64,000 nt of DNA from the NCBI RefSeq assembly GCF_019212185.1, contig NZ_CP078138.1, positions 4,136,501-4,200,500 of the forward strand, given 5' to 3'. The stretch comes from Pseudomonas fluorescens. Lineage in GTDB: Bacteria > Pseudomonadota > Gammaproteobacteria > Pseudomonadales > Pseudomonadaceae. The position numbers and the translations under genes are program-made. Below the pieces are notes generated by a model. It ran no database searches. It saw only the letters and a list, made by a program, of their open reading frames with translations, and had not been told where the DNA came from. Positions 1 through 8,712 of this stretch are shown piece by piece; within the stretch, counting starts at the first letter, position 1; each line of letters opens with the position of its first letter.

Positions 1-1
1 T

Positions 2-1345
2 TTCCACGCGCTGTTCCAGATTCAGTTGATGGGCCTGTACGGCGCCTTCCTCACCGCCGACCTGTTTAACCTGTTCGTGTTCTTCGAAGTGCTGCTCGCC
101 GCCTCTTACGGGCTGATGCTGCATGGTTCGGGGCGCACCCGGGTGTCCGCCGGCCTGCACTACATTGCGATCAACCTGCTGGCCTCCTCATTGTTCCTGA
201 TTGGCGCGGCGCTGATCTACGGCGTCACCGGCACCTTGAACATGGCCGACCTGGCGCTGAAGATCCCGTTGGTACCGGAAGCCGATCGCGGCCTGCTGCA
301 TGCCGGCGCCGGGATTCTCGCGGTGGCCTTTTTGGCCAAGGCCGGGATGTGGCCGCTGAACTTCTGGCTGGTGCCGGCCTACTCCTCGGTCAGCGCGCCG
401 GTGGCGGCGATGTTCGCGATCATGACCAAGGTTGGCGTCTACACACTGCTGCGCCTGTGGACCCTGCTGTTCTCCGGCCAAGCCGGGGCCTCGGCGTATT
501 TTGGCGGCGACTGGCTGATCTACGGCGGCATGGCGACCATCGTCTGCGCGGCGCTGGCGATCCTCTCGGCGCGGCGCCTGGAGCGCATGGCCAGCCTGAG
601 CATCCTGGTCTCGGCAGGGATCCTGCTGTCGGCCATCGGCTTTGCCCAGCCCAACCTGGTGGCAGCGGCGCTGTTCTACCTGGTCAGCTCGACACTGGCG
701 TTGAGCGCGCTGTTCCTTCTGGCGGAACTGATCGAACGCTCACGCAACGCCGTGGAACCGCCTCTGGACGACGAAAACGAAGCCCTGCCGCAGCCTCTGC
801 CTGGCGCTCCATTGACCAAGGGCATCAACCTCGACGACGAGCAGCAGGCGGTGGTCGGCCAGGTGATTCCCTGGACCATGGCCTTCCTCGGCCTGAGCTT
901 CATCGCCTGCGCCCTGCTGATCATCGGCATGCCGCCGCTTTCAGGCTTTATCGGCAAGCTCAGCCTGCTCGGCGCCCTGCTCAACCCGCTGGGGCTTGGC
1001 GCCTCGTCGACCCAGCCGGTGTCGGCGGCCGCCTGGAGCCTGCTGGTGTTGTTGATTGTCTCCGGGCTGACCTCGCTGATCGCCTTCTCGCGCCTGGGCA
1101 TCCAGCGCTTCTGGTCGCCGGAAGAACGCCCGTCACCCGTGCTGCGACGTCTGGAATGCGTGCCGATCTTCGCCCTGCTGGGCCTGAGCATCCTGCTGAC
1201 GTTCAAGGCCGAACCGCTGATGCGCTTCACCCAGGCCGCGGCCAATAGCCTGAACGATCCCCAGCAGTACGTGATGGCGGTGCTCGGCACCCGCGCCGTG
1301 CCCAGCCCCGAAGCCCGGGCCGCGTTGCAGGAGGTGCAACCATGA
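2..1345 (+). CDS. mnhD: Monovalent cation/H+ antiporter subunit D (5' end outside window)
   Basis: Membrane subunit of the multisubunit Na+(K+)/H+ antiporter (Mnh/Mrp/Sha/Pha family), homologous to the ND4/ND5-type proton-pumping subunits of complex I. The reading frame is open from base 2, before the first Met at 26, so the N-terminus is missing. About 447 residues are visible, almost all hydrophobic helices, with the conserved stretch NLFVFFEVLLAASYG near the start and a lysine in a helix (FLAKAGMWPLNFWL) as expected for proton-channel subunits. The stop overlaps the start of the next gene (ATGA). The order D-E-F-G is diagnostic of the family. Confidence 0.93.
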   Translation, partial: FHALFQIQLMGLYGAFLTADLFNLFVFFEVLLAASYGLMLHGSGRTRVSAGLHYIAINLLASSLFLIGAALIYGVTGTLNMADLALKIPLVPEADRGLLHAGAGILAVAFLAKAGMWPLNFWLVPAYSSVSAPVAAMFAIMTKVGVYTLLRLWTLLFSGQAGASAYFGGDWLIYGGMATIVCAALAILSARRLERMASLSILVSAGILLSAIGFAQPNLVAAALFYLVSSTLALSALFLLAELIERSRNAVEPPLDDENEALPQPLPGAPLTKGINLDDEQQAVVGQVIPWTMAFLGLSFIACALLIIGMPPLSGFIGKLSLLGALLNPLGLGASSTQPVSAAAWSLLVLLIVSGLTSLIAFSRLGIQRFWSPEERPSPVLRRLECVPIFALLGLSILLTFKAEPLMRFTQAAANSLNDPQQYVMAVLGTRAVPSPEARAALQEVQP

Positions 1346-1830
1346 GACGCCTGTTTCCTGCCCCGTGGTTTTCCCTGGCGCTGTGGCTGCTGTGGCTGCT
1401 GCTGAATCTGTCGGTCAGCCCCGGCAACCTGCTGCTCGGGGCGCTGCTGGCGTTCTGTGCGCCGCTGATGATGCGCAAACTGCGGCCGTTGCCTGTGCGC
1501 ATTCGCCGGCCTGGGGTGATTCTGCGCCTGTTCCTGCTGGTCGGCCGTGATGTGCTGGTGTCCAATGTGGCCGTGGCCTGGGGCGTGCTCAACGCCGGGC
1601 GCCGGGCGCCACGCTCGGCCTTCGTCAAAGTGCCGCTGGACCTGCGTGACGCCAACGGTCTGGCGGCCTTGTCGATGATCACCACGGTGGTGCCGGGCAC
1701 AGTCTGGTCGGAGCTGGCGCTGGACCGTAGCATTCTGCTGTTGCACGTGTTCGACCTGGACGACGAAGCGCTGTTTATCGAGCACTTCAAGACCACTTAC
1801 GAGCGCCCCCTGATGGAGATCTTCGAATGA
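1342..1830 (+). CDS. mnhE: Monovalent cation/H+ antiporter subunit E
   Basis: Small membrane subunit (162 aa) of the Mnh/Mrp antiporter, of the usual family length. It has two or three N-terminal hydrophobic helices, then a soluble C-terminal part containing the family signature around LSMITTVVPGTVWSEL. Start and stop both overlap the neighbouring genes by 4 bases, so it is probably translationally coupled with D and F. It is required for assembly of the complex; by family knowledge it has no catalytic role of its own. Confidence 0.92.
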   Translation: MRRLFPAPWFSLALWLLWLLLNLSVSPGNLLLGALLAFCAPLMMRKLRPLPVRIRRPGVILRLFLLVGRDVLVSNVAVAWGVLNAGRRAPRSAFVKVPLDLRDANGLAALSMITTVVPGTVWSELALDRSILLLHVFDLDDEALFIEHFKTTYERPLMEIFE

Positions 1831-2105
1831 GCGCCCTGCTCTCCAACGCGATCCTCTGCAGCCTGTTCCTGTTCTCGCTGGCGATGATCCTGACCCTGAT
1901 CCGCCTGTTTAAGGGCCCGTCGGCCCAGGACCGCGTCCTCGCCCTCGACTACCTGTACATCATCGCCATGCTGATGATGTTGGTGCTGGGCATCCGCTAT
2001 GCCAGTGACACCTACTTCGAGGCCGCGCTGTTGATTGCACTGTTCGGCTTCGTCGGCTCGTTTGCCCTGGCGAAATTCCTTCTGCGTGGCGAGGTGATCG
2101 AATGA
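1827..2105 (+). CDS. mnhF: Monovalent cation/H+ antiporter subunit F
   Basis: A 92-residue protein with three transmembrane helices and the family motif RLFKGPSAQDRVLALD in the first loop. It is a small core subunit of the Mnh/Mrp antiporter. It overlaps subunits E and G by 4 bases each, within one translationally coupled operon. Confidence 0.92.
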   Translation: MSALLSNAILCSLFLFSLAMILTLIRLFKGPSAQDRVLALDYLYIIAMLMMLVLGIRYASDTYFEAALLIALFGFVGSFALAKFLLRGEVIE

Positions 2106-2470
2106 ATGCGCTTGAGCAACTGCCGCTCTGGGTCGAATTGACGGTGGCCATCCTGCTGGTGCTCAGCAGCCTGTTCGCCTTGATCGGCGCTATCGGCTTG
2201 CTGCGTTTGAAAGAGTTTTTCCGGCGCATGCACCCACCGGCACTGGCCTCCACACTGGGTGCCTGGTGCGTGGCGCTGGCCTCAATCATTTATTTTTCCG
2301 CGCTCAAGTCCAGCCCCGTGCTGCACGCGTGGCTGATCCCGATTTTGCTGGCGATCACCATGCCTGTGACCACCCTGCTATTGGCCCGCGCTGCGCTGTT
2401 CCGCAAGCGCATGGCGGGCGATGATGTACCGGCTGAAATCAGCAGCCGACGCAGCGAAAGCGGCAGTTGA
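2102..2470 (+). CDS. mnhG: Monovalent cation/H+ antiporter subunit G
   Basis: Last gene of the antiporter operon, 122 aa. It has three hydrophobic helices and the subunit G signature GAIGLLRLKEFFRRMHPP followed by ASTLGAWCV. The C-terminal tail is short, charged and Ser-rich. The gene ends one base before the stop of the convergent DUF3995 gene, leaving no room for a separate terminator. Confidence 0.92.
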   Translation: MNALEQLPLWVELTVAILLVLSSLFALIGAIGLLRLKEFFRRMHPPALASTLGAWCVALASIIYFSALKSSPVLHAWLIPILLAITMPVTTLLLARAALFRKRMAGDDVPAEISSRRSESGS

Positions 2471-2471
2471 C

Positions 2472-2909
2472 TTAAACCCAGGCAACCGCCAGCAGACCGG
2501 CCCCCAGCACCACGCACAGGGGCGAGTAGGCCCAGGTGTCGAGGCGGGCGAACTTCGAGCCCGCCCGCTCCTTGAAAAAGCCCACCAGTTCCGAATCGCC
2601 AATGGCCCTGGCGAACATCAGCAAGGCCATGGCGCTGATCAGCCATTGCAGCGACCAGTGCTCTATCTGCGGCACGAACAGCCCGACCCGCAGGCTGACA
2701 ATCAGTGCCACCAGCAGCAGCCCGACGGCCACTGCCAGGGTCAGCAGTGCGGAAGGTTTGAACGCCGGGCGCAACCCCTGCCCTTCTCGTCCCGGTATCT
2801 GCGGTATGACGACGTCTGTCGCCCATTGCCCACCCAAGGCCCAATACACGTGGATCAAGCTGATCAGCACCAGGGCAGCAGCGATCCACTGAGCAAGCAC
2901 GAAGGTCAT
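2472..2909 (-). CDS. DUF3995-type small membrane protein
   Basis: About 145 residues with four predicted transmembrane helices and the HVYWALGG motif after the first helix, resembling DUF3995 proteins of unknown function. The start was placed at the ATG preceded by GAGGAA; an upstream in-frame TTG would add six residues but consumes this ribosome-binding site. It is convergent with the antiporter operon and shows no sign of belonging to it. Confidence 0.75.
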   Translation of the reverse strand: MTFVLAQWIAAALVLISLIHVYWALGGQWATDVVIPQIPGREGQGLRPAFKPSALLTLAVAVGLLLVALIVSLRVGLFVPQIEHWSLQWLISAMALLMFARAIGDSELVGFFKERAGSKFARLDTWAYSPLCVVLGAGLLAVAWV

Positions 2910-3005
2910 GATCGAAATTCCTCGCAACGTTGGCAGAGCAAACAGCCTAGTCCAGTGCGAATGTCATCGCCTTGCGCTTTGTCAATGTTCGGTGCCGGTC
3001 GTCGG

Positions 3006-4019
3006 CTAAAGAGCGATCGCCACTTTGTCGGCGATGTCCTTGGGCAGCCAGGCCTTCCACACGTCCGGATGCGCCTTCATAAAGGTTTCGGCGGCCTGGC
3101 GCGGGGTGCTGTGTTGTTCGCTCATCTGTGCCAGCGCCTTGTTCAGCGGATCGATGGGCAGGTCGACCTTGCTGAAGAACTCGGCCAGGTGCGGGTACTG
3201 TTTCTGGAACGGTGTAGACACACCGATCGACAGCTTGGAGGCCAGCGAACGGGTCGGTTGGGGATTGGGGTTATCGGCATCGGTCAGGGTCTTCCAGGCC
3301 TCAGCGTCAAATGGCGGCTCTTCCAGTTGGATCAGCTTGAAACGCCCCAGCAAGGGCGTCGGTGACCAGTAGTAGAACAGCACCGGCTTGCCGCGCCGGA
3401 TCGACGAGGTGATTTCCGCATCCAGCGCCGCGCCCGAGCCGCTGCGGAAATTCACATAGCTATCGCTCAGGCCATAGGCCTTGAGTTTTTGCTGGTTGAC
3501 CACTTCCGAGGTCCAGCCGATCGGGCTATTGAGGAAGCGCCCCTTGCCGGGGGTTTCCGGATCGGCGAACACATCCTTGTAACGCTTCAGGTCCGCGACG
3601 CTGCGCAGGTCGGGCGCCAGGGGCTTGATGCCTTTGGCAGGGTCACCCTTGACCACGTACTCCGGCACCCACCAACCCTCGGTGGCGCCCTTGACGGGAT
3701 CGCCCAGGCTCACCACCTTGCCTTCTGCCTCGGCCTTGACCCACACCGGACTGCGCCCGGCCCACTCCTCGCCAATCACCTGGATGTCGTTGTTGGCCAG
3801 GGCGGTTTCCAGGGTAATGGTGGTGCCTGGAAGGGTGTCGGTTGGCAGGTCGTAACCCTTCTCGACAATGATCCGCAAAATGTCGGTAATCAGACTGCCG
3901 CTTTCCCAATTCAGGTCGGCGAAATGGATCGGCGCCTGGGCAGCACTGGCCGCAGCGGGCGTGCCCAGCAGCCCCATGGCGGTCAGGGTACTGGCCAGTA
4001 GCAGTCGAAATCCTTTCAT
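3006..4019 (-). CDS. Orphan glycine betaine/quaternary amine-type ABC substrate-binding protein
   Basis: 337-residue periplasmic binding protein of the OpuAC family. An N-terminal signal peptide (MKGFRLLLASTLTAMG, cleaved after AAASA) precedes a type II binding fold with several Trp/Tyr residues (FADLNWESG, WWVPEYVV, FYYWSP) of the sort that form aromatic boxes around quaternary ammonium groups. The ATG chosen has GAGGTGCAAGG upstream. No permease or ATPase is adjacent. In Pseudomonas, orphan binding proteins such as BetX and CaiX feed a shared Cbc transporter, so this one may do the same. The ligand (betaine, choline, carnitine or other) cannot be told from the sequence. Confidence 0.8.
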   Translation of the reverse strand: MKGFRLLLASTLTAMGLLGTPAAASAAQAPIHFADLNWESGSLITDILRIIVEKGYDLPTDTLPGTTITLETALANNDIQVIGEEWAGRSPVWVKAEAEGKVVSLGDPVKGATEGWWVPEYVVKGDPAKGIKPLAPDLRSVADLKRYKDVFADPETPGKGRFLNSPIGWTSEVVNQQKLKAYGLSDSYVNFRSGSGAALDAEITSSIRRGKPVLFYYWSPTPLLGRFKLIQLEEPPFDAEAWKTLTDADNPNPQPTRSLASKLSIGVSTPFQKQYPHLAEFFSKVDLPIDPLNKALAQMSEQHSTPRQAAETFMKAHPDVWKAWLPKDIADKVAIAL

Positions 4020-4139
4020 GCCTTGCACCTCGTTCTGTTCACAGCGATGACAGGACGGCTTGGCGAAGAACAATCGCCAACCTCTGCTTGTTCAGTCAGT
4101 GGACTGTAGTAGAGGTTCCTGACATCGATGCAACGAGGC

Positions 4140-4343
4140 TTACTCGGCTGACGGTTCCTGCAAGCGCTGCAACTCTCTGCGGACCATGCTCGCGTATTCC
4201 GGCGGCCGCAGCAGGTAGAGCTGTGCGGCCACCCAGTTCAGCCAGGCGCCCTGCATCTGCGCCTTTTGCGCGAACAACTCGACTGCCTTGGCGCGTGCGC
4301 CCTGCAGGTTCTGTTCGTGGAATTCGGCGCGGGACAGGCTCAT
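4140..4343 (-). CDS. Small hypothetical protein
   Basis: 67 residues, soluble, helix-rich and charged (LQGARAKAVELFAQ), with no motif I recognise. Its ATG immediately follows the TAA stop of the upstream gene (TAAATG), so it is probably translationally coupled to it. No function can be assigned. Confidence 0.55.
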   Translation of the reverse strand: MSLSRAEFHEQNLQGARAKAVELFAQKAQMQGAWLNWVAAQLYLLRPPEYASMVRRELQRLQEPSAE

Positions 4344-4814
4344 TTACTCGCTGGCCTTGAACGATACCAACTCACCCTTGCGGAACTTCGCGGCCTTGGC
4401 CGTTACCGCTTTGAGGGTCTTGGTCAGGCCTTCCTGCAATTGCTGGTTGGCGGCGAACACAGTGACCACGCTGTGGCCTTCCTTGAATACAATCGCATGA
4501 CCATCGGCGGTGGTGACAAAGGCGTAATCGCCAAGACCATAAACGGTCAACTTGATCTCGCGGAACTTGATTTCCATCTTGCCACCTTCACGGCTGGGTA
4601 ATACCGCCGCGCGAAAGTGATCGCCTACCTTGAGTTCAAGTCGTTGCTTGTCGTCCACCACCAGCGCCGACTCGGTGTCGATCTCGGCGACGTATATACC
4701 TTCGGGGGTTTGTTCGGTGATGTAGACGAAGCGCGATTGGAACTGTTTAACCAGCTTTGCGCGCAGATCACCGAGCACAAACAAAGCGTGCATATCGAGA
4801 TTACTTACTGCCAA
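4344..4814 (-). CDS. Hypothetical soluble protein
   Basis: About 156 residues, predicted soluble, with beta-rich alternation (FVYITEQTPEGIYVAEID) and a Lys-rich C-terminal half. I do not recognise the family. The start is uncertain: a TTG at 4814 has GGGGAT upstream, an ATG at 4793 gives a version seven residues shorter, and the frame is open to 4865. It is followed directly by the 67-residue gene, forming a two-gene unit. Confidence 0.6.
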   Translation of the reverse strand: MAVSNLDMHALFVLGDLRAKLVKQFQSRFVYITEQTPEGIYVAEIDTESALVVDDKQRLELKVGDHFRAAVLPSREGGKMEIKFREIKLTVYGLGDYAFVTTADGHAIVFKEGHSVVTVFAANQQLQEGLTKTLKAVTAKAAKFRKGELVSFKASE

Positions 4815-5222
4815 CGAAATATCCCCAATTCTGAAAATGACACTGTCCGTGAAAAAAACGGGCAATCAATAACGGCCATACCGAACTGTTGCAGCCATGA
4901 CCAGACTCTAACCTTGAAGTCGCAGGGCGATCACTTCAGTGCGTAACGGGAGCAGGCTACTGGATTGCCTGTCCTTGCGTCTTGCCCGACTGTCGTCAGA
5001 TGTTGAAGGAATTTATCCCTCTAACAGTCAGAAAAACTAGAAATATCAACTTTAGGGAGAAAACCCTACGTAAAAAACACCTTCTCTGACATATCGCCGG
5101 AAAAAAATTGCTTTAGATAAGCAGCGGCCTCCGTCAGTGGAGGCAATTCTAGAGCAGCCATGCACTTCTCGACTACCGAAAGTGTTGTGCAACCGTCGGC
5201 AACCCATGGAAAAGGAATTCAT
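4815..5222. other. Intergenic region, relatively AT-rich, divergent promoters expected
   Basis: About 400 bases between two divergent transcription units. Visible structure is limited to two short hairpins: TAGGG/CCCTA around 5053-5068 and GCCTCC/GGAGGC at 5127-5132 and 5139-5144. No open frame with codon use like the neighbours was found. It presumably holds promoters for both sides, but I cannot place -35/-10 boxes with confidence. Confidence 0.4.
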
Positions 5223-5471
5223 ATGCGCCCACAAACCACTTCAAGTCATAACCCGCCAATCGCACTCTATCGGCCCCACACTCCGCAACACGGGAGCTGC
5301 AACGAACAGCAAGCGGACGTTGAACCGTCGGTTCAACTGCGTTATCAGGTGACCTTGGCGGGGAATAGTTTCTTTCATATCACAGAAATCGCCACGGGTC
5401 GCGTAAGAGGATTCCGCGCCAATCACAACGAAGCCTGCGCACTCGCCCGTCAACTCGAAGTCAATCATTGA
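5223..5471 (+). CDS. Small hypothetical protein
   Basis: 82 residues starting MRPQTTS. The ATG follows AAAAGGA at good spacing, which decides it over the longer upstream frame. The N-terminal third is low-complexity and polar. The C-terminal half (YQVTLAGNSFFHITEI, then NEACALARQLE) looks like a small alpha-beta unit. It is convergent with another small protein that has a similar strand-strand-helix outline. Function unknown. Confidence 0.55.
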   Translation: MRPQTTSSHNPPIALYRPHTPQHGSCNEQQADVEPSVQLRYQVTLAGNSFFHITEIATGRVRGFRANHNEACALARQLEVNH

Positions 5472-5551
5472 ATAACAGCCCACACCTTCGGCGCAGTCTA
5501 CTGGTCAATCAAACGACCTGACTGCGCCCACTGCGGCGCTTTATCGAAGAC

Positions 5552-5767
5552 CTACCGACCCGCCTGCTGTTGCCATGCCGTTGGCTCGACGTTCAATTGC
5601 GCCAGCCACGCGGACCTGCATTCCTGCGCTTCACTGCGACTGGCAAATGCGGTACCGCATTGCTCGCCATTGAGCAGCACGACCCAACACACTCGCTTTC
5701 CCAGCGCGCGCATTCCGGCCGGCACACCACTGCCTATCATGACCGCGACATCAACCTTGCATTGCAT
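5552..5767 (-). CDS. Small hypothetical protein
   Basis: 71 residues with a GAGG ribosome-binding site eight bases before the ATG. The sequence suggests a beta hairpin (VCWVVLLNGEQCG) followed by an amphipathic helix (SEAQECRSAWLAQL). There is no signal peptide and no known domain that I recognise. It is convergent with the 82-residue gene on its other side. Confidence 0.55.
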   Translation of the reverse strand: MQCKVDVAVMIGSGVPAGMRALGKRVCWVVLLNGEQCGTAFASRSEAQECRSAWLAQLNVEPTAWQQQAGR

Positions 5768-5913
5768 GGATCTACCTCAGGATATTCATTAGCCTGCTAA
5801 CTATTTTAATGAAATCACAGAGAGATAAATAGCCATATGCCTGCACTATTCAGTTGCGCAGTCGGTAACAATGCCGTGGCAGCGCGCCTGCAAAATCGGC
5901 CCACGACGAAATG

Positions 5914-5981
5914 CAAAGATCGCAGCCCACCCTTACGCCCGGGGTTCATTCACCGGACGATGGGGCAGGCTGCGATCTTTG
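5914..5981. repeat. REP-like palindrome, CAAAGATCGCAGCC type
   Basis: A perfect 14-base inverted repeat: CAAAGATCGCAGCC at 5914-5927 and its complement at 5968-5981, separated by 40 bases. This arm is a common repetitive intergenic motif in fluorescent pseudomonads. It lies just downstream of the dksA-like gene, where it could form a large hairpin in the transcript. Confidence 0.65.
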
Positions 5982-6012
5982 TGCGACAGCCCAGACGGGC
6001 TGAGACAGCGAA

Positions 6013-6417
6013 TCAGGCTTGACGCTGGTGCTTGTCGATTTGCTCGTGACGCTCTTGAGCTTCGATGCAGTACTTGGTGGTCGGGCTGATCAGCAGGCGC
6101 TTCAGGCCAATCGGCTCGCCGCTGTCGTCACACCAGCCAAAGCTGTCGTCGCCGATACGCTCCAGGGCGCGCTCGAGTTGTGGCAGCATGCGCTGGTCAC
6201 GGTCGATGGCGTTCACCAGCCAGGTGCGTTCTTCTTCGACCGAAGCCGCGTCAGCCGGGTCTGCCGGGGAGTCCAGGCTTTCAATGGCGATACGGTTCTG
6301 CTCGATACGCTCGTGGGTTTCCACCTTCATGTTTTGCAGCAGCTCTGTGAAATAAGCCTGTTGCTCGGCATTCATGTAGTCATCCGCCGGCATGGCCAGC
6401 AACTTATCCTTTGTCAT
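6013..6417 (-). CDS. dksA2: DksA2-like RNA polymerase regulator lacking a complete zinc finger
   Basis: 134-residue DksA/TraR family protein that binds RNA polymerase through the secondary channel and modulates transcription with ppGpp. It has an N-terminal coiled coil with the acidic tip region (DSPADPADAAS) and a C-terminal globular domain. The usual four zinc cysteines are reduced to two: the pattern is C-x2-S-x17-C-x2-A (WCDDSGEP to YCIEA). This is the hallmark of zinc-independent paralogs such as Pseudomonas aeruginosa DksA2, which substitute for DksA under zinc limitation. The start MTKDKLL was chosen for its AGAGAAA site. No obvious Zur box was seen upstream. Confidence 0.8.
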   Translation of the reverse strand: MTKDKLLAMPADDYMNAEQQAYFTELLQNMKVETHERIEQNRIAIESLDSPADPADAASVEEERTWLVNAIDRDQRMLPQLERALERIGDDSFGWCDDSGEPIGLKRLLISPTTKYCIEAQERHEQIDKHQRQA

Positions 6418-6781
6418 TGATTTCTCTATAAAAAATACGTGCATTAAGGCGAATCAGGGAGCGTTCCGGTCGACCTGCAACGGTCTCGGAAAGGCGCCAT
6501 ACATTCCAAGCGCCACCCGGCACTCAATTTACGAGGGGCGGCAGTCTAAGGCCGAGTGACAGCCTCAGCAACTGAAAAGACAGGGAATTTGTCAGACAAA
6601 GCCCGGAAATTGCTCTGCGGCAAGCTTTGGGGCGGTTATCGGAGTGTGTTTATAGCAAGAAATTCCCTGCAATGGCTGTATATAGAAGACCAACGGCTGC
6701 CAGCCCCGAAAGGCCCTTTGGATCACCGTGGATTTAGCGCTAGAGTCAGACACTCGCCACCCAACGTCCAAGGAGCTGCAC
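6418..6781. other. Divergent intergenic region between dksA2-like gene and GST gene
   Basis: 364 bases holding the promoters of both divergent genes. I see no coding frame of convincing quality and no long inverted repeat. The stretch before the GST gene ends with AAGGAG seven bases before the ATG. Confidence 0.4.
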
Positions 6782-7393
6782 ATGAAATTGATCGGAATGC
6801 TCGACTCACCCTACGTAAGGCGCGTCGCCATCAGCCTCAAGACGCTGGACATCCCATTCGAGCACGCGGCGATCTCGGTATTTCGCGGCTTCGAGGCATT
6901 TCAGGCAATCAACCCGGTGGTCAAGGCGCCCACCCTGGTGCTGGATGATGGCGAAGTACTGATGGATTCCAGCCTGATCATCGAGTACCTGGAAGCCTTG
7001 ACCGGTCCTGGCAACAGCCTGTTGCCCAGCGCCCTGCCCCAACGCCTGCGCGCACTGCGCCTGATTGGCCTGGCGCTGGCGGCGTGCGAAAAGTCGGTGC
7101 AGATTTATTACGAACGCAACCTGCGTCCCGAAGAGAAACAACACGCGCCTTGGCTCGAGCGCGTCAGTGGCCAATTGCACGCGGCGTATTCGGCGCTGGA
7201 GCAGGAGCTTGAGAAGCAGCCGCTGAGGATGGATGGTCGCCTGGAGCAGGACGGTATCACCCTGGCCGTGGCCTGGAGCTTTACGCAGTGGGTGGTGGCG
7301 GATCAGGTGGATGTGGTGCAATTTCCGAGGATCAGTGAGTTCACGGCCTATGCGGAGCAGTTGCCGGCGTTTATTGAGGCGCCGTTGGACTGA
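6782..7393 (+). CDS. Glutathione S-transferase family protein
   Basis: 203 residues, the usual GST length. The N-terminal thioredoxin-like domain begins KLIGMLDSPYVRRVAISL, with the active-site SPYVRR segment near residue 8 and the glutathione-binding DSSLIIEYLE motif near residue 64. An all-helical C-terminal domain follows. The ATG has AAGGAG upstream. Substrate unknown; it stands alone as a monocistron. Confidence 0.85.
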   Translation: MKLIGMLDSPYVRRVAISLKTLDIPFEHAAISVFRGFEAFQAINPVVKAPTLVLDDGEVLMDSSLIIEYLEALTGPGNSLLPSALPQRLRALRLIGLALAACEKSVQIYYERNLRPEEKQHAPWLERVSGQLHAAYSALEQELEKQPLRMDGRLEQDGITLAVAWSFTQWVVADQVDVVQFPRISEFTAYAEQLPAFIEAPLD

Positions 7394-7446
7394 TTTTCTG
7401 GCCTGTATGCTCGGACCTCACCGCTGTCAAGCCAGCACCCCCCAAC

Positions 7447-8520
7447 TCAAACCGTCCCCGCAGTCACCCGCTGCACCAACCCGTCAGCATGGCAGATAAC
7501 CCGATTACGCCCGGTGGTCTTGGCCGCGTACAGCGCCAGGTCGGCGTCGCTCAGCCATTGGGTGGCGTCGCTGTGCATCGGATTGAAGGCGGCCAGGCCG
7601 ATGCTCAGGCTGACTTGCAGCGCAGGATTGTGCTCGTAGCCAAGGCCGGCAAAACGATCGCGCAGCGCGTCCATGACTTGCACGGCACGGGCCAGCGGTA
7701 CATCGGGGAGGATCACGCAGAACTCGTCGCCGCCATAACGTCCGGCGATGTCGGTGGCACGCAGGTTCTGTTTGAGGATTTTGCTCAACTGGCGCAGCAC
7801 GATGTCACCGGCGACGTGACCGTAGGTGTCATTGATGGCCTTGAAGTGGTCGATATCGATCAGCGCGATCGCCCCGCCACTCTGTTGGCGCTGGCAACGC
7901 TGGAACTCTATTTCCAGAGCATCTTTCCACGCCCCGTGATTCAACAGGCCGGTCAGGCTGTCGGTGCGACTCAGGGCGAGCAGTTGGCGCCGGCTTTGAC
8001 TCAGCGCGTGGGTCTGACGAAAGCACACCCAACCCAGCGCCAGTGGGTAAAGCGTCAGCAATGGCAGGCAGGCGTAAAGCTGCAGGGGGCTGGTGGCCGG
8101 TATCGAGGCCGGAAAAAACAGCAGCAGCCCAACCCCCAGGCCGAGCAACTGGGCCAAGGTACCAAGCAGCAGAAAGCGCACGCCCCCAAGGGCCACATTA
8201 CCCATGGCCATCATCGACAAGGTCACGACACTGGGCAGCGGATTGAACTGCATGGCTGCCACCCAGAAGCCGCCCATCAGCGAATCGATCAGCAGACTGC
8301 GCTTTTCCGCGTGAAACACCGACGCCGAACGACGAGCCCATTGATAGGCCAGGTGCGGCCACAACAGGCCGTTGAACAGCATCAGCGCCACCAGCCAGTT
8401 GGGCGGGTCGAGCGGCAGGACTGCCGCACCTACGCACAGCAGGCCCAGCAGCACCCCCAGGGTGCGCGAGCGGTATTGCCTCCTGGCCAATAACAGTCCC
8501 TTGCCGACAACAGATTGCAT
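7447..8520 (-). CDS. MASE2-GGDEF diguanylate cyclase
   Basis: 357-residue inner-membrane enzyme predicted to make cyclic di-GMP from two GTP. The first ~170 residues form a MASE2-like sensor with five or six helices, as in AdrA/DgcC of enterics. The C-terminal GGDEF domain is intact: DIDHFKAINDTYGH for metal and nucleotide binding, GGDEF near residue 262, and an RxxD inhibitory site (RATD) five residues before it, implying product feedback control. AAGGAG precedes the ATG. It likely influences the attachment/motility switch. Confidence 0.9.
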   Translation of the reverse strand: MQSVVGKGLLLARRQYRSRTLGVLLGLLCVGAAVLPLDPPNWLVALMLFNGLLWPHLAYQWARRSASVFHAEKRSLLIDSLMGGFWVAAMQFNPLPSVVTLSMMAMGNVALGGVRFLLLGTLAQLLGLGVGLLLFFPASIPATSPLQLYACLPLLTLYPLALGWVCFRQTHALSQSRRQLLALSRTDSLTGLLNHGAWKDALEIEFQRCQRQQSGGAIALIDIDHFKAINDTYGHVAGDIVLRQLSKILKQNLRATDIAGRYGGDEFCVILPDVPLARAVQVMDALRDRFAGLGYEHNPALQVSLSIGLAAFNPMHSDATQWLSDADLALYAAKTTGRNRVICHADGLVQRVTAGTV

Positions 8521-8712
8521 GGGCCCAACGCTCCTTTTGGCTGCAGCAGGGAATCCACCAGCAACGGCTCACCCACTCGGGAATAGCATCGAGTCTATCA
8601 GGGCAACGTCAAATAGCCATCACCGGCGACCAGGCGAAAGATTGACTATAAATGAAAGGGAATGATTGCACCCTGGGCCCGTAGGCAGTCTGCACATTGA
8701 GCGAGGAGGCGC

